DNA of 44,510 nucleotides, taken from assembly GCA_903846555.1 (NCBI GenBank), contig CAINBI010000096.1:1-44510 (forward strand). Reading direction: 5' to 3'. Source of the stretch: an uncultured Pseudomonadota bacterium (lineage in GTDB: Bacteria; Pseudomonadota; Gammaproteobacteria; Burkholderiales; Methylophilaceae). The notes beneath the pieces were generated by a model, which saw only the letters and a program-made list of their open reading frames with translations, was not told the origin of the DNA and did not search any database. The position numbers were made by a program, and so were the translations under genes. Below are positions 34,245-43,982 of the stretch, in pieces. Positions within the stretch are counted from its first letter, which is position 1; the number at the start of each line of letters is the position of its first letter.

Positions 34245-35879
34245 TTAAAGTGATTTTCTTAAACTAGCTGGCGCAATATTCAAAGATTCACGGTATTTTG
34301 CAATCGTCCTACGCGCCACCACAATACCTTGCTTGGACAACAGCTCAGTAATTTGATTATCAGAATAAGGTTTTTTAGGATTTTCTTGATCAACCAATTG
34401 TTTAATCAACGCACGAATGGCCGTGGCCGAACAAGTGCCACCTGTCTCGGTTGCCACTGAGCTGCCAAAAAAGTATTTAAGTTCAAAAATACCACGCGGT
34501 GTCAGCATGTATTTATTAGTGGTGACGCGAGAGATGGTCGATTCGTGTAAATCCAATTCCTCGGCAATTTCACGTAATACCAGCGGTCGCATAGCGACTT
34601 CACCATATTCCAAAAAGTTACGCTGGCGGTCAGTAATAGCTTGCGATACACGCAAAATGGTTGAAAAGCGTTGTTGGATATTTTTAATCATCCATTTCGC
34701 TTCTTGCATTTGGCTTTGTAGATATTGGCTGGAGCTATCGCGATTGCGCTTTAAAATGCTGGCATAAAGCTGATTGATTTTGAGCTTAGGAATCACGCCG
34801 TCATTCAAGCTGGCAATCCAAATGCCTTTTACTTTTTTTACAATCACTTCGTGTTGAATAAAATGCTCAGAACCGATGATGCTAAATGCGCTACCTGGTC
34901 GTGGATTTAAGCTGACAATCAGTTGCTGTACATTCTTTAGTGTCGCCTCATCACAGCCTAATTCTTTGCGTAGCTTAACAAAGTCACGCGCACCTAGCGC
35001 AGGTAAATAATGTTTGGCCATCAATTTAGCTAACGCTAAATGTGGTGTAGTTTCTGGCAGCACCTCCAGTTGCAGTAGTAGGCACTCACTTAGGTTTCTG
35101 GAGCCTACGCCTATTGGGTCCAGATGTTGAATGTGCCGTAGCGCCGTTTGTATTTCTAACAGTTCTATTTCAAGCTCTAAAGGCATTTCTTCTATAATAT
35201 CTTCGAGCGATTCAACCAAATAACCATCTTCGTTAATGCTATCTACCAGCAGTAAAGTCAGCGATTGGTCGCGCTCTGATAAGGGCATTAATTTTAGTTG
35301 CGAAAGCAAATGCTCGCGTAAGCTAACTTGCAGCGTTTCTTGCTGCTTAAAATCGCTGTCATCGTCAGATGGCGTGCTGTTCTCATCCCAACGACTGCCA
35401 TTAGAAAACTCATCAAACTCATCATTAAACTCAGCTTGAAAATCAGCCGGCTCGTCTTTTGAGTTGGCATCTTTTGAGGTTGATTCTAGTGGCTTAGGCT
35501 CATTTTGGCTGGCTTCAGACTGCGTAGATTCTATGTTGCGCTCAGAAAGCTCGGCACCAAAAACTTCTTCATTTGATGTGTTATTTTGACTATTATCTTG
35601 GCCATAGTCTTGATCGTGCTCTTGTGTGGTTTCAGCATTAGTTTCATGCGCGCTTTCACTGCTTGTATTTAGCGTCACTTCATCCGTACTGTTATCTGCG
35701 GCATTGCCATATTCATCTTCACTGGCATCGCCTCTTTCCAATAGCGGGTTTGTTTGCATCAACAGCTCAATTTCTTGATTAAGCTCTAATGTAGAAAGTT
35801 GCAATAGCCGAATCGCTTGCTGCAACTGCGGCGTAAGCGATAGATTTTGTGAGAATCTAAGTTGTAGGCCTTGCTTCAT
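34245..35879 (-). CDS. rpoN: RNA polymerase sigma-54 factor
   Basis: The 544-residue sigma factor recognises -24/-12 promoters and needs AAA+ activators. Region I is the Gln/Leu-rich N terminus ([20 protein letters not shown]). An unusually long acidic, Ser/Asn/Glu-rich linker (about 50-190) follows and makes it about 65 residues longer than E. coli RpoN. The core-binding and DNA-binding regions are normal, and the RpoN box [10 protein letters not shown] is near residue 525. Its start overlaps the lptB stop by 4 nt. The lptB-rpoN-hpf order is widely conserved. Confidence 0.97.
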   Translation of the reverse strand: MKQGLQLRFSQNLSLTPQLQQAIRLLQLSTLELNQEIELLMQTNPLLERGDASEDEYGNAADNSTDEVTLNTSSESAHETNAETTQEHDQDYGQDNSQNNTSNEEVFGAELSERNIESTQSEASQNEPKPLESTSKDANSKDEPADFQAEFNDEFDEFSNGSRWDENSTPSDDDSDFKQQETLQVSLREHLLSQLKLMPLSERDQSLTLLLVDSINEDGYLVESLEDIIEEMPLELEIELLEIQTALRHIQHLDPIGVGSRNLSECLLLQLEVLPETTPHLALAKLMAKHYLPALGARDFVKLRKELGCDEATLKNVQQLIVSLNPRPGSAFSIIGSEHFIQHEVIVKKVKGIWIASLNDGVIPKLKINQLYASILKRNRDSSSQYLQSQMQEAKWMIKNIQQRFSTILRVSQAITDRQRNFLEYGEVAMRPLVLREIAEELDLHESTISRVTTNKYMLTPRGIFELKYFFGSSVATETGGTCSATAIRALIKQLVDQENPKKPYSDNQITELLSKQGIVVARRTIAKYRESLNIAPASLRKSL

Positions 35880-36598
35880 AGACGGAAATTTTTGCCCAAA
35901 TAAACTTCTCTTACGCTCTCGTTTTCCACAATTTCACTTGGAATACCAGAGGCAAATACATGGCCTTGATTAACGATATAAGCGCGGTCACAAATGCCTA
36001 ATGTTTCACGGACATTGTGGTCGGTAATGAGTACGCCGATATTGCGTGCTGTTAAAAAGTGAATGATTTTTTGAATATCGATGACGGCAATGGGGTCTAT
36101 ACCAGCAAATGGCTCATCTAATAAAATAAACCTGGGGTTGGTGGCTAAGCAGCGTGCAATTTCAACGCGCCTACGCTCACCGCCAGATAAGCTCACGGCG
36201 GCATTGTCGCGAATGTGCGTGATATGCAACTCTTCAAGCAAAGACTCCAGCCTTTCATCCATTTCGGCTTCGGATAATTCTTGTAGTTGTAGCACCGCAA
36301 GAATGTTCTCAGATACTGTTAGTTTACGGAAAATGGACGGTTCTTGCGGTAGGTAAGATAAGCCCATTCTGGCGCGCATATGAATAGGCAAGCGGCTTAA
36401 GTCTTTACCATCGAGCAAAATTCGACCGCCATCTAATGCTACTAAACCGACCATCATATAAAAGCTGGTAGTCTTACCCGCGCCGTTAGGGCCTAATAAG
36501 CCGACGACCTCGCCGCTTTTAATGCTTAAAGAAATATCTTGTACTACCGTGCGAGCTTTGTACGATTTACGCAAATTTTCTACAATAAGTTCGCTCAT
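35876..36598 (-). CDS. lptB: LPS export ABC transporter ATPase LptB
   Basis: The 240-residue ATPase powers LptB2FG, which lifts LPS out of the inner membrane. Walker A is GPNGAGKT (36-43), the signature is LSGGE (137-141) and Walker B is LLDEP (159-163), with the switch His in TDHNVRETL. The length matches E. coli LptB (241). It overlaps rpoN by 4 nt and follows lptA with a 55-nt gap. LptF and LptG are not in this window. Confidence 0.97.
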   Translation of the reverse strand: MSELIVENLRKSYKARTVVQDISLSIKSGEVVGLLGPNGAGKTTSFYMMVGLVALDGGRILLDGKDLSRLPIHMRARMGLSYLPQEPSIFRKLTVSENILAVLQLQELSEAEMDERLESLLEELHITHIRDNAAVSLSGGERRRVEIARCLATNPRFILLDEPFAGIDPIAVIDIQKIIHFLTARNIGVLITDHNVRETLGICDRAYIVNQGHVFASGIPSEIVENESVREVYLGKNFRL

Positions 36599-36653
36599 AT
36601 TTGCCTAGGTCTTAATGAATGTCGTTCGCTGGATTTATTTAAGGTCATATGGC

Positions 36654-37337
36654 TTATTTCGGTTCGGTGCCGAACTCTAACATTCGGCTGAAGCGCATCG
36701 CTTTAATGGGCGATAGATTATTGCTTGCTGTAGGTACCGCAGCAGGATTGGCGTTCTCCGAACTTGGTTTGGGTGTGCTGGGCTCTGGTGCTTTTTTGTT
36801 CTTTGGCTGAATAACGGCATGCACACGACCGCCAGATGTGCCATCATCAGCTGGCTTTGCGCCGCCAATCACTTCAGCATATTCCGCATTAGAGTCATAC
36901 ATAATGTAATCGCCATGCACAATATCTTCGCCACGCTTTACCCAGGCCTTGGTATAAAGCTGCACTTTATCCATGCGATCATCGTATTCAATCCGCTGTG
37001 CACTGCCCTGCATATACTCGTTTTTGCCTTCAATCTTTTGCTTAAATGTGGTTGGGTTTCCTAGTGAGGTGCTATGTTGAAAGCCTTCTTTATCTTCATG
37101 CACAATCAGCTTATCCGCATGAATAACCAAGGTGCCTTTGGTTAAAATCACATTGCCTGAATAGGTGCTGATTTGTTTGGCATCATCCACTTTCACGGTA
37201 TCTGCTTCTAAATCAATTGGCTTATCGCGGTCAGCAGATTCTGCAACAGCCTGACTAGCAAAGCCTAATAATAACAAGCTGACTAAAATAAAGCGCATCA
37301 TTAAATTCAGTTTTATCGTGGTTGGGTAGTTACTCAT
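36654..37337 (-). CDS. lptA: Periplasmic LPS transport protein LptA
   Basis: The start is taken as the ATG at 37337, behind GGAGAAG and overlapping the lptC stop by 8 nt; the open frame to 37520 only shadows lptC. The 227-residue product has a signal peptide within residues 13-35 (MMRFILVSLLLLGFASQAVA) and the OstA/LptA beta-jellyroll (DKPIDLEADTVKVDDAK to GDYIMYDSNAEYAEV). It forms the bridge that carries LPS across the periplasm. The C-terminal 60 residues are Pro/Ser/Asn-rich and probably disordered. Confidence 0.94.
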   Translation of the reverse strand: MSNYPTTIKLNLMMRFILVSLLLLGFASQAVAESADRDKPIDLEADTVKVDDAKQISTYSGNVILTKGTLVIHADKLIVHEDKEGFQHSTSLGNPTTFKQKIEGKNEYMQGSAQRIEYDDRMDKVQLYTKAWVKRGEDIVHGDYIMYDSNAEYAEVIGGAKPADDGTSGGRVHAVIQPKNKKAPEPSTPKPSSENANPAAVPTASNNLSPIKAMRFSRMLEFGTEPK

Positions 37338-38076
37338 AGCTTCTCCGAATGCGCTTATAGTTGGCAGCAGGTTTTGGTAGATCAGGTTGTGTTTTACTGA
37401 TTGGGTTTGGCGTAAGATCTTTGGCGATAGTCGTGTCAGGTGCAGGTTGGCCCGCCTTAGATTGGGTTGTGCTTGCTTGAGCCGTGGTAGCACTGACGAT
37501 AGGCTTTTCATAATGGGCACGTACTTTATGCAGCAAGGTTACCGTACCTGTTTTCTTCTCATATAACATGCCCGTGGCGTAGATTACCGTTTTTGGTGCT
37601 TGTCGAATCACAACGGGGTGTTCCGTGCTGGCAATTTCGTCATTCGGAAAAATGGTGAGAAAGTCCGTGTCCATGGTCATTTCGCTTTTGTCAGCAAAGG
37701 CTTGGCGAGTTATTTTTACGTTATCAACCAACTCAACTTTCTCGCCATCGCTAGACATATAGCCATGTAAACCCTCAACCTCGGTATAAGGTTTGCCAAC
37801 AGAAAACTGGGTGAATCGAGGTCGCTGCAAATCTGTGGTGTCATCATCAGGAAAATGTATCATTTCAATTGCGGCTAATTTATAACGTAAGGCACCGTTA
37901 ATGTCAGTTTGCGTAGTTACAAAATTGCTCATTGTATAATCAGGATCATGTCTGCTGCTGCCATCTAATTTTGGCTTTGCTGGCTGCACTGACTTGTTAA
38001 TCCAAAAAGTCAGTAGCGCTAGCATGGTTAGCAATGTTAGTGGAAACACAATCGTTGAGCGGCTAGCTATCGCCAT
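37330..38076 (-). CDS. lptC: LPS export protein LptC
   Basis: The 248-residue protein has one N-terminal membrane helix (about 8-27; VFPLTLLTMLALLTFWI) and a periplasmic LptC domain (about 45-190; RYKLAAIEMIHFPDDDTTDLQRP). It hands LPS from LptFG to LptA. It is about 55 residues longer than E. coli LptC because of a Thr/Pro/Lys-rich C-terminal tail. It lies between kdsC (85 nt) and lptA (overlap of 8 nt). Confidence 0.92.
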   Translation of the reverse strand: MAIASRSTIVFPLTLLTMLALLTFWINKSVQPAKPKLDGSSRHDPDYTMSNFVTTQTDINGALRYKLAAIEMIHFPDDDTTDLQRPRFTQFSVGKPYTEVEGLHGYMSSDGEKVELVDNVKITRQAFADKSEMTMDTDFLTIFPNDEIASTEHPVVIRQAPKTVIYATGMLYEKKTGTVTLLHKVRAHYEKPIVSATTAQASTTQSKAGQPAPDTTIAKDLTPNPISKTQPDLPKPAANYKRIRRSYE

Positions 38077-38161
38077 TTGATAGGGCTCAATAAGCTACTA
38101 TTGCTTGGTACTAAGGTCATGGCCGCTAAGAGATTTATCATGGTTTTAACTAGAAGCATCT

Positions 38162-38740
38162 TCAGTTAGAAATGCTTGCCTGAGTTAAAAACTGTGCCAT
38201 TTGCCCAGCAAAAGTGCCTTGCGCTTGCATAATCAGCTCGCATACTTCGCGTACCGCACCGTGTCCACCGGCTTTGCGGGTCACATAATGGGCATGTTTT
38301 AGCACTAATGCTGGCGAGTCAGGCACGGCAAGAGCAAGGCCGCATCTCAGCATCGGTGGTAAATCGACCACATCGTCACCCATAAAAGCACATTGACTTG
38401 CTTCTAAGCCACTTTTAGCCATTAAATCATTGAATGCCACTAGCTTATCTGCCGCGCCTTGGTAAAAGTGCGCGACCCCAGTACTCTCAGCGCGTTGCTT
38501 TACAATGTTTGATGTACGCCCAGTGATGATCGCCAACTCAACGCCAGTCGCTTTAAGTAGCTTCATACCTAAGCCGTCGTGCGCGTGAAAGGTTTTATAT
38601 TCCAGTCCGTCATCGCCTATGGTCAGGCCGCCATCGGTCATGACGCCATCTACATCAAGCACTAACAATTTAATGTTCTTGAAGCGCGCTTTTAGCTCGG
38701 GGGTCAGTTGTGTGTTGAATTCTAAAATCGCCATTGGCAT
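38162..38740 (-). CDS. kdsC: 3-deoxy-D-manno-octulosonate 8-phosphate phosphatase
   Basis: The 192-residue HAD-family enzyme removes phosphate from Kdo-8-phosphate, the third step to the LPS sugar Kdo. The catalytic Asp pair is D29 and D31 in LVLDVDGVMTDG. IITGRTS and GDDVVDLPPM are HAD motifs II and IV. The short capless form is typical of KdsC tetramers. It begins directly after the kdsD stop, so the two are coupled. Confidence 0.96.
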   Translation of the reverse strand: MPMAILEFNTQLTPELKARFKNIKLLVLDVDGVMTDGGLTIGDDGLEYKTFHAHDGLGMKLLKATGVELAIITGRTSNIVKQRAESTGVAHFYQGAADKLVAFNDLMAKSGLEASQCAFMGDDVVDLPPMLRCGLALAVPDSPALVLKHAHYVTRKAGGHGAVREVCELIMQAQGTFAGQMAQFLTQASISN

Positions 38741-39745
38741 CTAAACTACTTTCGCTAACAAAAGATCGTGCATATTTAAGGCGCCGACTAAAATTCCAGC
38801 GTCATTGGTCACCAATAGCGCATTGATTTTGCGTTGCTCCATTATTTCAACGGCTTCAATCGCCAATTTATCCTGATGAATCGTCAAAGGGTTTTGATGC
38901 ATCACATCTGCGATATTTGCCGTTGCTACGTTCACATGTTGCTCAAATGCACGACGTAAATCGCCATCGGTAAAAATGCCAACGGGCACATTATTCGCAT
39001 CGACAACGGCCGTTAAACCTAGGCCTTTACGCGTCATTTCCAGCAAACCTTGCGTAAGCGAAGCATTGGCTGGCACGCATGGAATATTGTCGTCAGTACG
39101 CATTAAATCAGTAACATGAATCAGTAAGCGTCGGCCAAGGCTACCGCCAGGATGTGAGCGCGCAAAATCTTCAGCGGTAAAGTCGCGTTGGTCTAGCACG
39201 CATAAAGCCAGCGCATCGCCCAAGGCTAATACCACGGTAGTGCTAGACGTAGGGGCTAAGCCGAGTGGGCAAGCTTCTTTTTCTACATGCGCACTCAAGT
39301 GAATGTCCGCTGCTTTGGCTAGTGTGGATTTTTCGTTACCAGTAATGGCGATAATGCTTGCACCTAAGCGTTTAAGTGGCGTGACAATCGCAAGAATCTC
39401 ATCACTTTCGCCAGAGTTAGACAGCGCAATGACGATGTCGCCATTGGTAATCATGCCTAAATCACCATGACTTGCTTCAGCTGGATGCATAAAGAAAGCG
39501 GGCGTGCCCGTGCTGGCAAGCGTTGAGGCAATCTTGCCGCCAATGTGGCCAGATTTACCCATGCCGCTCACAACCACGCGCCCCTTGCATTGCAAGATCA
39601 TGGCTACCGCATCGCTGAACTGGCCGTTAAGTCTTGAAGCCAGCGCGTTAATTTCATTTGCTTCGAGCAATAAAATGTCGCGAGCTAACAATAAAGTGGG
39701 CTGCTTGGCTTGCGCTGGTTGGGACTTGTTAATGAGTGATGGCAT
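38741..39745 (-). CDS. kdsD: Arabinose-5-phosphate isomerase
   Basis: The 334-residue enzyme converts ribulose-5-phosphate to arabinose-5-phosphate, the first step to Kdo. An N-terminal SIS domain (about 45-195; GMGKSGHIGGKIASTLAS and HGDLGMI) is followed by two CBS domains (about 215-330). It is the first gene of the kdsD-kdsC-lptCAB-rpoN operon on the minus strand. The promoter should lie in 39746-39945; no strong consensus was recognised. Confidence 0.96.
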   Translation of the reverse strand: MPSLINKSQPAQAKQPTLLLARDILLLEANEINALASRLNGQFSDAVAMILQCKGRVVVSGMGKSGHIGGKIASTLASTGTPAFFMHPAEASHGDLGMITNGDIVIALSNSGESDEILAIVTPLKRLGASIIAITGNEKSTLAKAADIHLSAHVEKEACPLGLAPTSSTTVVLALGDALALCVLDQRDFTAEDFARSHPGGSLGRRLLIHVTDLMRTDDNIPCVPANASLTQGLLEMTRKGLGLTAVVDANNVPVGIFTDGDLRRAFEQHVNVATANIADVMHQNPLTIHQDKLAIEAVEIMEQRKINALLVTNDAGILVGALNMHDLLLAKVV

Positions 39746-39939
39746 TATGCTTTACTGATTTATTGGAAATTACATCATTGCTGATTAGTATAAAATGGAA
39801 TGTCTCACTTATAAAGCCTAAACGAACACAAATTAAGGTCATTTTGTAAAAAAAATTAGTTTAGGCACAATTTTTGCTAAGAATCAATTTTTATGAGCGC
39901 GTTCTGGCTTATTATTTCGGCCTGATTAAGTATCAACTT

Positions 39940-40005
39940 CCGTTCGGCCTGAGCCTGTCGAAGGCGTTGAATATGCTCACATTTCGACAAGCTCAATGCG
40001 AACGG
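39940..40005. repeat. Long imperfect inverted repeat of the TGAGC-TGTCGAA type
   Basis: The left arm (39940-39962) starts CCGTTCGGCCTGAGC and ends TGTCGAA. The right arm (39983-40005) is its reverse complement with four mismatches, around a 20-nt spacer. The CTGAGCCTGTCGAA/TTCGACAAGCTCA palindrome is a dispersed intergenic repeat known from many bacterial genomes. It lies in the 429-nt gap between the divergent kdsD and kefB-like genes. A 75-codon frame over it (39874-40101) is an artefact of the repeat. The rest of the gap shows no gene. Confidence 0.8.
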
Positions 40006-40174
40006 ATTTCAAATATCATTGGGCCGAATCAAAAGGTAAATCGGATTAAAGGCAAATGTACCTGCAGAATTGCCATATCTTTTTTTGCCACTTTCATGTA
40101 ATTTTTAATATTCCCTGCGAGTAGATGTGAAACAATAAGAGACAATAAAAACCAGATGATATTGATATAAAAAC

Positions 40175-42160
40175 ATGTTCGAAACCCTGCCCTTAATTTT
40201 AATTCTACTCATTAGCTCCGTACTTGCTGTGGCGCTATTTCGCAAATTCCAGTTACCCGCGATGCTGGCTTATTTCCTAGTTGGTTTGGCGTTAGGCCCA
40301 TATACTTTTGGATTATTGCCTGATACCAATGCCACGCGTGAGTTCGCTGAATTTGGCATCGTATTTTTAATGTTTAGTATTGGGCTTGAGTTTAGTTTGC
40401 CGCAACTGTACGCCATGCGAAAAAAAGTGCTTGGTTTAGGTGGTGCGCAGGTGCTTATTACGCTTTTAGCGGTGATGGGCATTGCTAAACTTGCCGGGTT
40501 AGATTGGCCCGCAGCCTTTGTGGTTGGTTCGGCTTTAACCATGTCGTCTACGGCAATCGTTTCTAAAATATTGGCAGAGCGCCTTGATTTAAATTCGCGT
40601 CATGGTCGCCTGAGCATAGGCGTCTTGCTGTTTCAAGATATCGCAGTAATCCCAATTTTAGTGCTGATTCCGGCTTTAGGCTTGGCCGATGCTAATTTAA
40701 CCAGCGTGCTTGGCTTCGCTTTGTTAAAAGCCGCCGCTATGCTGTTATTTCTGTTTACTATTGGCAAATGGATTATTAACCCGTGGTTCAATTTAGTGGC
40801 TAGTCAGCGCTCGCGCGAACTCTTTGTGATGAACGTATTGATGGTGACTTTGTTATTAGCTTACGCCACCAAATTGGCGGGCTTGTCCTACGCGCTCGGG
40901 GCGTTTATTGCTGGGATGCTTATTTCAGAAACAAAATTTCGTTATCAGGTGGAATCGGACATTTCGCCGTTCCGCGACATCTTACTTGGCTTGTTTTTTA
41001 TCAGTGTGGGCATGCTGTTAAATTTAGAGCAAATTTTTAACAACATTGGTTTAGTGTTGTTAATTTTAGTCGGATTCATCATATTTAAAGCCGCCATCGT
41101 CGCCTTAGTTGTTAGGTTGGTAAAATATGAAACCGGCGTGGCGATTCGCACCAGCTTGATTCTGGCGCAGGCGGGCGAATTTAGTTTTGTAATTTTGGCG
41201 CTAGGCGTAGAGCAAAAGCTCATCAGCGGGCCAGCCTTACAACTTATTCTCGCCGCCTCATTACTTTCTATGGTGATTGCGCCTTTTCTTATTCAATACA
41301 ATGGACGTATCGCAAGGCGCTTGGTGAGTAGCTACAGCCGCAATAGTGGCCAAGTGGTGCAAGATATAGATGACGTTAGTAAGCACCTACATAACCATGT
41401 GATTATCTGCGGCTATGGGCGTAGCGGCCAGTATTTAGGCCGATTTTTGAAAGAAGAAAATATCCCTTTTGTTGCGCTGGACATTGATCCTTCGCGGGTG
41501 CTAGAGGCGGCATCGGCAGGGGAGAATGTGATGTTTGGCGATGCGGCGCGGCGCGTGGTGTTGGAGGCCGCAGGTGGTGCGCGCGCTAAAGCATTAGTGA
41601 TTAGTTATGCGGATAATCGCGCCGCCATGAAGATTTTGCACATTGTGCAAGAGAGCTATCCGCAGCTACCTGTGATTGTGCGTACCGTTGATGATTCCAA
41701 TATGGAAGCCTTGCGTGAAGCGGGTGCAACCGAAGTGGTGCCTGAAATTTTAGAAGGCAGCCTGATGCTAGCTTCGCATGCGCTTATGTTGCTAGGCGTA
41801 CCGCTGAATAGGGTCGTCAAGCGTATTCGTATTTTCCGTGAGCAACGCTATAAGCTTTTCAGAGGCTACTTTCATGGTATTTCAGATGCAGAAGATGAAG
41901 ACCTGGAAAAGCAACAAGTACGGCTACATTCTGTGATTATTTCTGCTGGATCTTATGCGATTGGCAGGCGCTTATCGGACATGCGTTTAGAAAACTTAGC
42001 CGTTGAAGTTAAATCTATCCGCCGTCCTAATGCCGGAGGTGTAGAACCTACGGTAGAAAGCTTGCTGGCAGAGGGTGATGTAGTGGTATTGCTCGGATCA
42101 GCTGCCAGTTTAATGATCGCACAAAATACCCTGCTCATTGGGCGCATTGCTAATAAATAA
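40175..42160 (+). CDS. KefB/YbaL-type cation:proton antiporter with TrkA-N domain
   Basis: The 661-residue protein belongs to the CPA2 family. About twelve membrane segments cover residues 1-385. An RCK-N domain (about 410-530; HVIICGYGRSGQYLGRFL) has the NAD-binding GYGRSG motif, and an RCK-C domain ends the protein (about 575-655). It should exchange K+ or Na+ for H+ in the inner membrane, gated by nucleotides. Homologues include KefB/KefC, which protect against electrophiles such as methylglyoxal, and YbaL; which one it matches cannot be decided here. It starts with ATG at 40175; a clear ribosome binding site is not seen. Confidence 0.93.
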   Translation: MFETLPLILILLISSVLAVALFRKFQLPAMLAYFLVGLALGPYTFGLLPDTNATREFAEFGIVFLMFSIGLEFSLPQLYAMRKKVLGLGGAQVLITLLAVMGIAKLAGLDWPAAFVVGSALTMSSTAIVSKILAERLDLNSRHGRLSIGVLLFQDIAVIPILVLIPALGLADANLTSVLGFALLKAAAMLLFLFTIGKWIINPWFNLVASQRSRELFVMNVLMVTLLLAYATKLAGLSYALGAFIAGMLISETKFRYQVESDISPFRDILLGLFFISVGMLLNLEQIFNNIGLVLLILVGFIIFKAAIVALVVRLVKYETGVAIRTSLILAQAGEFSFVILALGVEQKLISGPALQLILAASLLSMVIAPFLIQYNGRIARRLVSSYSRNSGQVVQDIDDVSKHLHNHVIICGYGRSGQYLGRFLKEENIPFVALDIDPSRVLEAASAGENVMFGDAARRVVLEAAGGARAKALVISYADNRAAMKILHIVQESYPQLPVIVRTVDDSNMEALREAGATEVVPEILEGSLMLASHALMLLGVPLNRVVKRIRIFREQRYKLFRGYFHGISDAEDEDLEKQQVRLHSVIISAGSYAIGRRLSDMRLENLAVEVKSIRRPNAGGVEPTVESLLAEGDVVVLLGSAASLMIAQNTLLIGRIANK

Positions 42161-42173
42161 GCTTGAAAATATC

Positions 42174-43262
42174 ATGACAAAAAAAGTAGTAATAGTCGGC
42201 GGCGGCATTGTCGGTTGTATGACCGCGATGGCGCTAGTCGGTCGCGGATGCAGCGTCACCATTGTAGAGCGCAATCAAATTGCCAGCCAAACATCAGGTG
42301 AATCCTCATGGGCTGGCGGCGGCATTATCTTCCCTTTGCTACCTTGGTTATATTCTGATGCAGTGAACGCGCTAACCAACAACGCCGCAAACTTTTATCA
42401 GGCGTTAAGCCAGCGTTTACTGCAAGAAACCGGCATGGATGCCAATTTTGCACAATCAGGTTTTTTGCTGCTACCTACGTTCGATACCGAAGCCGCCCAA
42501 GCTTGGTGCGCAAATCAGCAAGTGCCCATGCAAGCAGTAAAAGCATCCGCATTCGGCGTGCAGTCACTCAGCGGCGAAAACGCACTTTGGTTACCGAGCA
42601 TTTGCCAAATAAGGCCGCCGTACCTCATGCAAGCCATGCGTAAATGGCTAGAACAAAACAACGTCAGCATGCTAGAGCACACAGAACTCATGCCGCTTAA
42701 ACAAACCGCCGTGTTAAATACGTGGCAGACCGTTCATGGCGAAAGCTTAACGGCAGATCAATTTGTCGTCACCTCTGGCGCGTGGAGTTACGAACTGCTT
42801 AAAGAGACTACCGCCAAACTCAATATCAAACCCATGCGCGGCCAAATATTGCTCTATAAGCCACAAAAGAACCTTGAGCAAATGGTGTATCGAGAAGGTT
42901 TTTACATGATACCGCGCCGCGATGGCTACCTGTTGGCTGGCAGCACCCTTGAAGATGTAGGGTTTGACGCCACTGTGACCGAAGCGGTACGCGATGAAAT
43001 TAGCGCAAAAGCCGAAGCTATCATGCCGCAATTAAAAAACACGCCCATCATCAAGCACTGGAGCGGCTTGCGCCCAGGTACGCCAGAAAATCTACCGACC
43101 ATAAGCGCGCACCCCAGCATTCAAAACCTGTATCTAAATACCGGGCATTTTAGATACGGATTAACTATGGCGCCAGCGAGTGCGCAAATGGTGGTGTCCT
43201 TAATGTTGGGTGAAAAGCCCGAGATAGATGCAGTGCCATACACTTGTGAACTTAATGCTTAA
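42174..43262 (+). CDS. thiO: Glycine oxidase ThiO-like FAD enzyme
   Basis: From the ATG at 42174 the product is 362 residues; an in-frame start at 42138 overlaps the antiporter gene and adds residues before the Rossmann fold. The FAD motif VVIVGGGIVGCMTAMAL is at the N terminus. ESSWAGGGIIFPLLPWLY is the ThiO signature and the C-terminal GHFRYGLTMAPASAQ is the FAD-binding end. ThiO oxidises glycine to the imine used for the thiazole ring of thiamine. It is 13 nt after the antiporter gene. No thiG or thiS is in the window, and a related amino-acid oxidase is possible. Confidence 0.85.
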   Translation: MTKKVVIVGGGIVGCMTAMALVGRGCSVTIVERNQIASQTSGESSWAGGGIIFPLLPWLYSDAVNALTNNAANFYQALSQRLLQETGMDANFAQSGFLLLPTFDTEAAQAWCANQQVPMQAVKASAFGVQSLSGENALWLPSICQIRPPYLMQAMRKWLEQNNVSMLEHTELMPLKQTAVLNTWQTVHGESLTADQFVVTSGAWSYELLKETTAKLNIKPMRGQILLYKPQKNLEQMVYREGFYMIPRRDGYLLAGSTLEDVGFDATVTEAVRDEISAKAEAIMPQLKNTPIIKHWSGLRPGTPENLPTISAHPSIQNLYLNTGHFRYGLTMAPASAQMVVSLMLGEKPEIDAVPYTCELNA

Positions 43263-43384
43263 ACGCAGAGTGTGCAGCCAAATCAATCGCCAGAAATGGA
43301 TCCTAATATTTAAAGAACAAACAGCTAATAATGAAGTCACAGCATTGTGGCGCCATTTAATGGTGTAATTTTAAGTGAGTGATA

Positions 43385-43915
43385 ATGAAAAAATTAATAT
43401 TGTGTGTTTCACTTTTGGGGTTTTGTCATATGACAAACGCAGCATGTTCAGATTTATACAACCATCAATTAACGACTTTGCAAGGAGAAAAAATCAACCT
43501 TTGTGATTACCAAGACAAACCGATTCTCGTGGTGAACACCGCCAGTAAATGTGGGTTTACCCCACAATTTGATGCTTTAGAAACGCTCTATAGCAAATAT
43601 AAAAACAATGGCTTATTGGTAATCGGCTTTCCATCCAACGACTTTAAGCAAGAACTGGCCGATGATAAGCAAATAGGCGATTTTTGCAAGCTGACCTATG
43701 CGGTAAAGTTTCCAATGATCACAAAAAGCGCGGTTTCAGGCCCTAATGCGAATGGATTTTATAAGCAGTTAGCCGCTAAAACAGGTTTAGCGCCCTCATG
43801 GAATTTTTTTAAATACGTGATATTGCCTGGTGGTCAAGAGGTATACGCGTTTAGCAGCGATGTGAAACCAGATGCGGCTGAAATATTAAATAAAATAAAA
43901 CCTAAACTTAAATAG
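43385..43915 (+). CDS. Exported glutathione peroxidase family protein
   Basis: From the ATG at 43385 (an in-frame GTG at 43379 adds two residues) the 176-residue product has a signal peptide (MKKLILCVSLLGFCHMTNA), so it acts in the periplasm. The peroxidatic Cys is C56 in NTASKCGFTPQ, and the conserved Trp-Asn is in SWNFFKY. The usual catalytic Gln (in FPCNQF) is Asp here (FPSNDF). Reduction is probably by thioredoxin-like partners, as for most bacterial Cys-type enzymes. The hairpin at 43983-44031 is its likely terminator. Confidence 0.92.
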   Translation: MKKLILCVSLLGFCHMTNAACSDLYNHQLTTLQGEKINLCDYQDKPILVVNTASKCGFTPQFDALETLYSKYKNNGLLVIGFPSNDFKQELADDKQIGDFCKLTYAVKFPMITKSAVSGPNANGFYKQLAAKTGLAPSWNFFKYVILPGGQEVYAFSSDVKPDAAEILNKIKPKLK

Positions 43916-43920
43916 CTTGA

Positions 43921-43947
43921 GAGCCTAAATGAATGAGGGGCAGGCTC
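43921..43947 (+). repeat. Small hairpin after gpx
   Basis: GAGCCT (43921-43926) pairs with AGGCTC (43942-43947). It lies just after the gpx stop and before repeat copy 3. No U tract follows. It may be part of a longer structured 3' region. Confidence 0.4.
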
Positions 43948-43982
43948 GATTTAATGAACGCAATGATAATTACGGTTAAAAC

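Noticed and set aside
37338-37520. A 61-residue extension of LptA
   Set aside because: It is out-of-frame overlap with lptC, and the signal peptide and GGAGAAG site support the start at 37337.
39874-40101. A 75-codon protein with PFGLSLSK and FRQAQCE
   Set aside because: The reading frame is produced by the palindromic repeat at 39940-40005. Such peptides are common false calls over this repeat.
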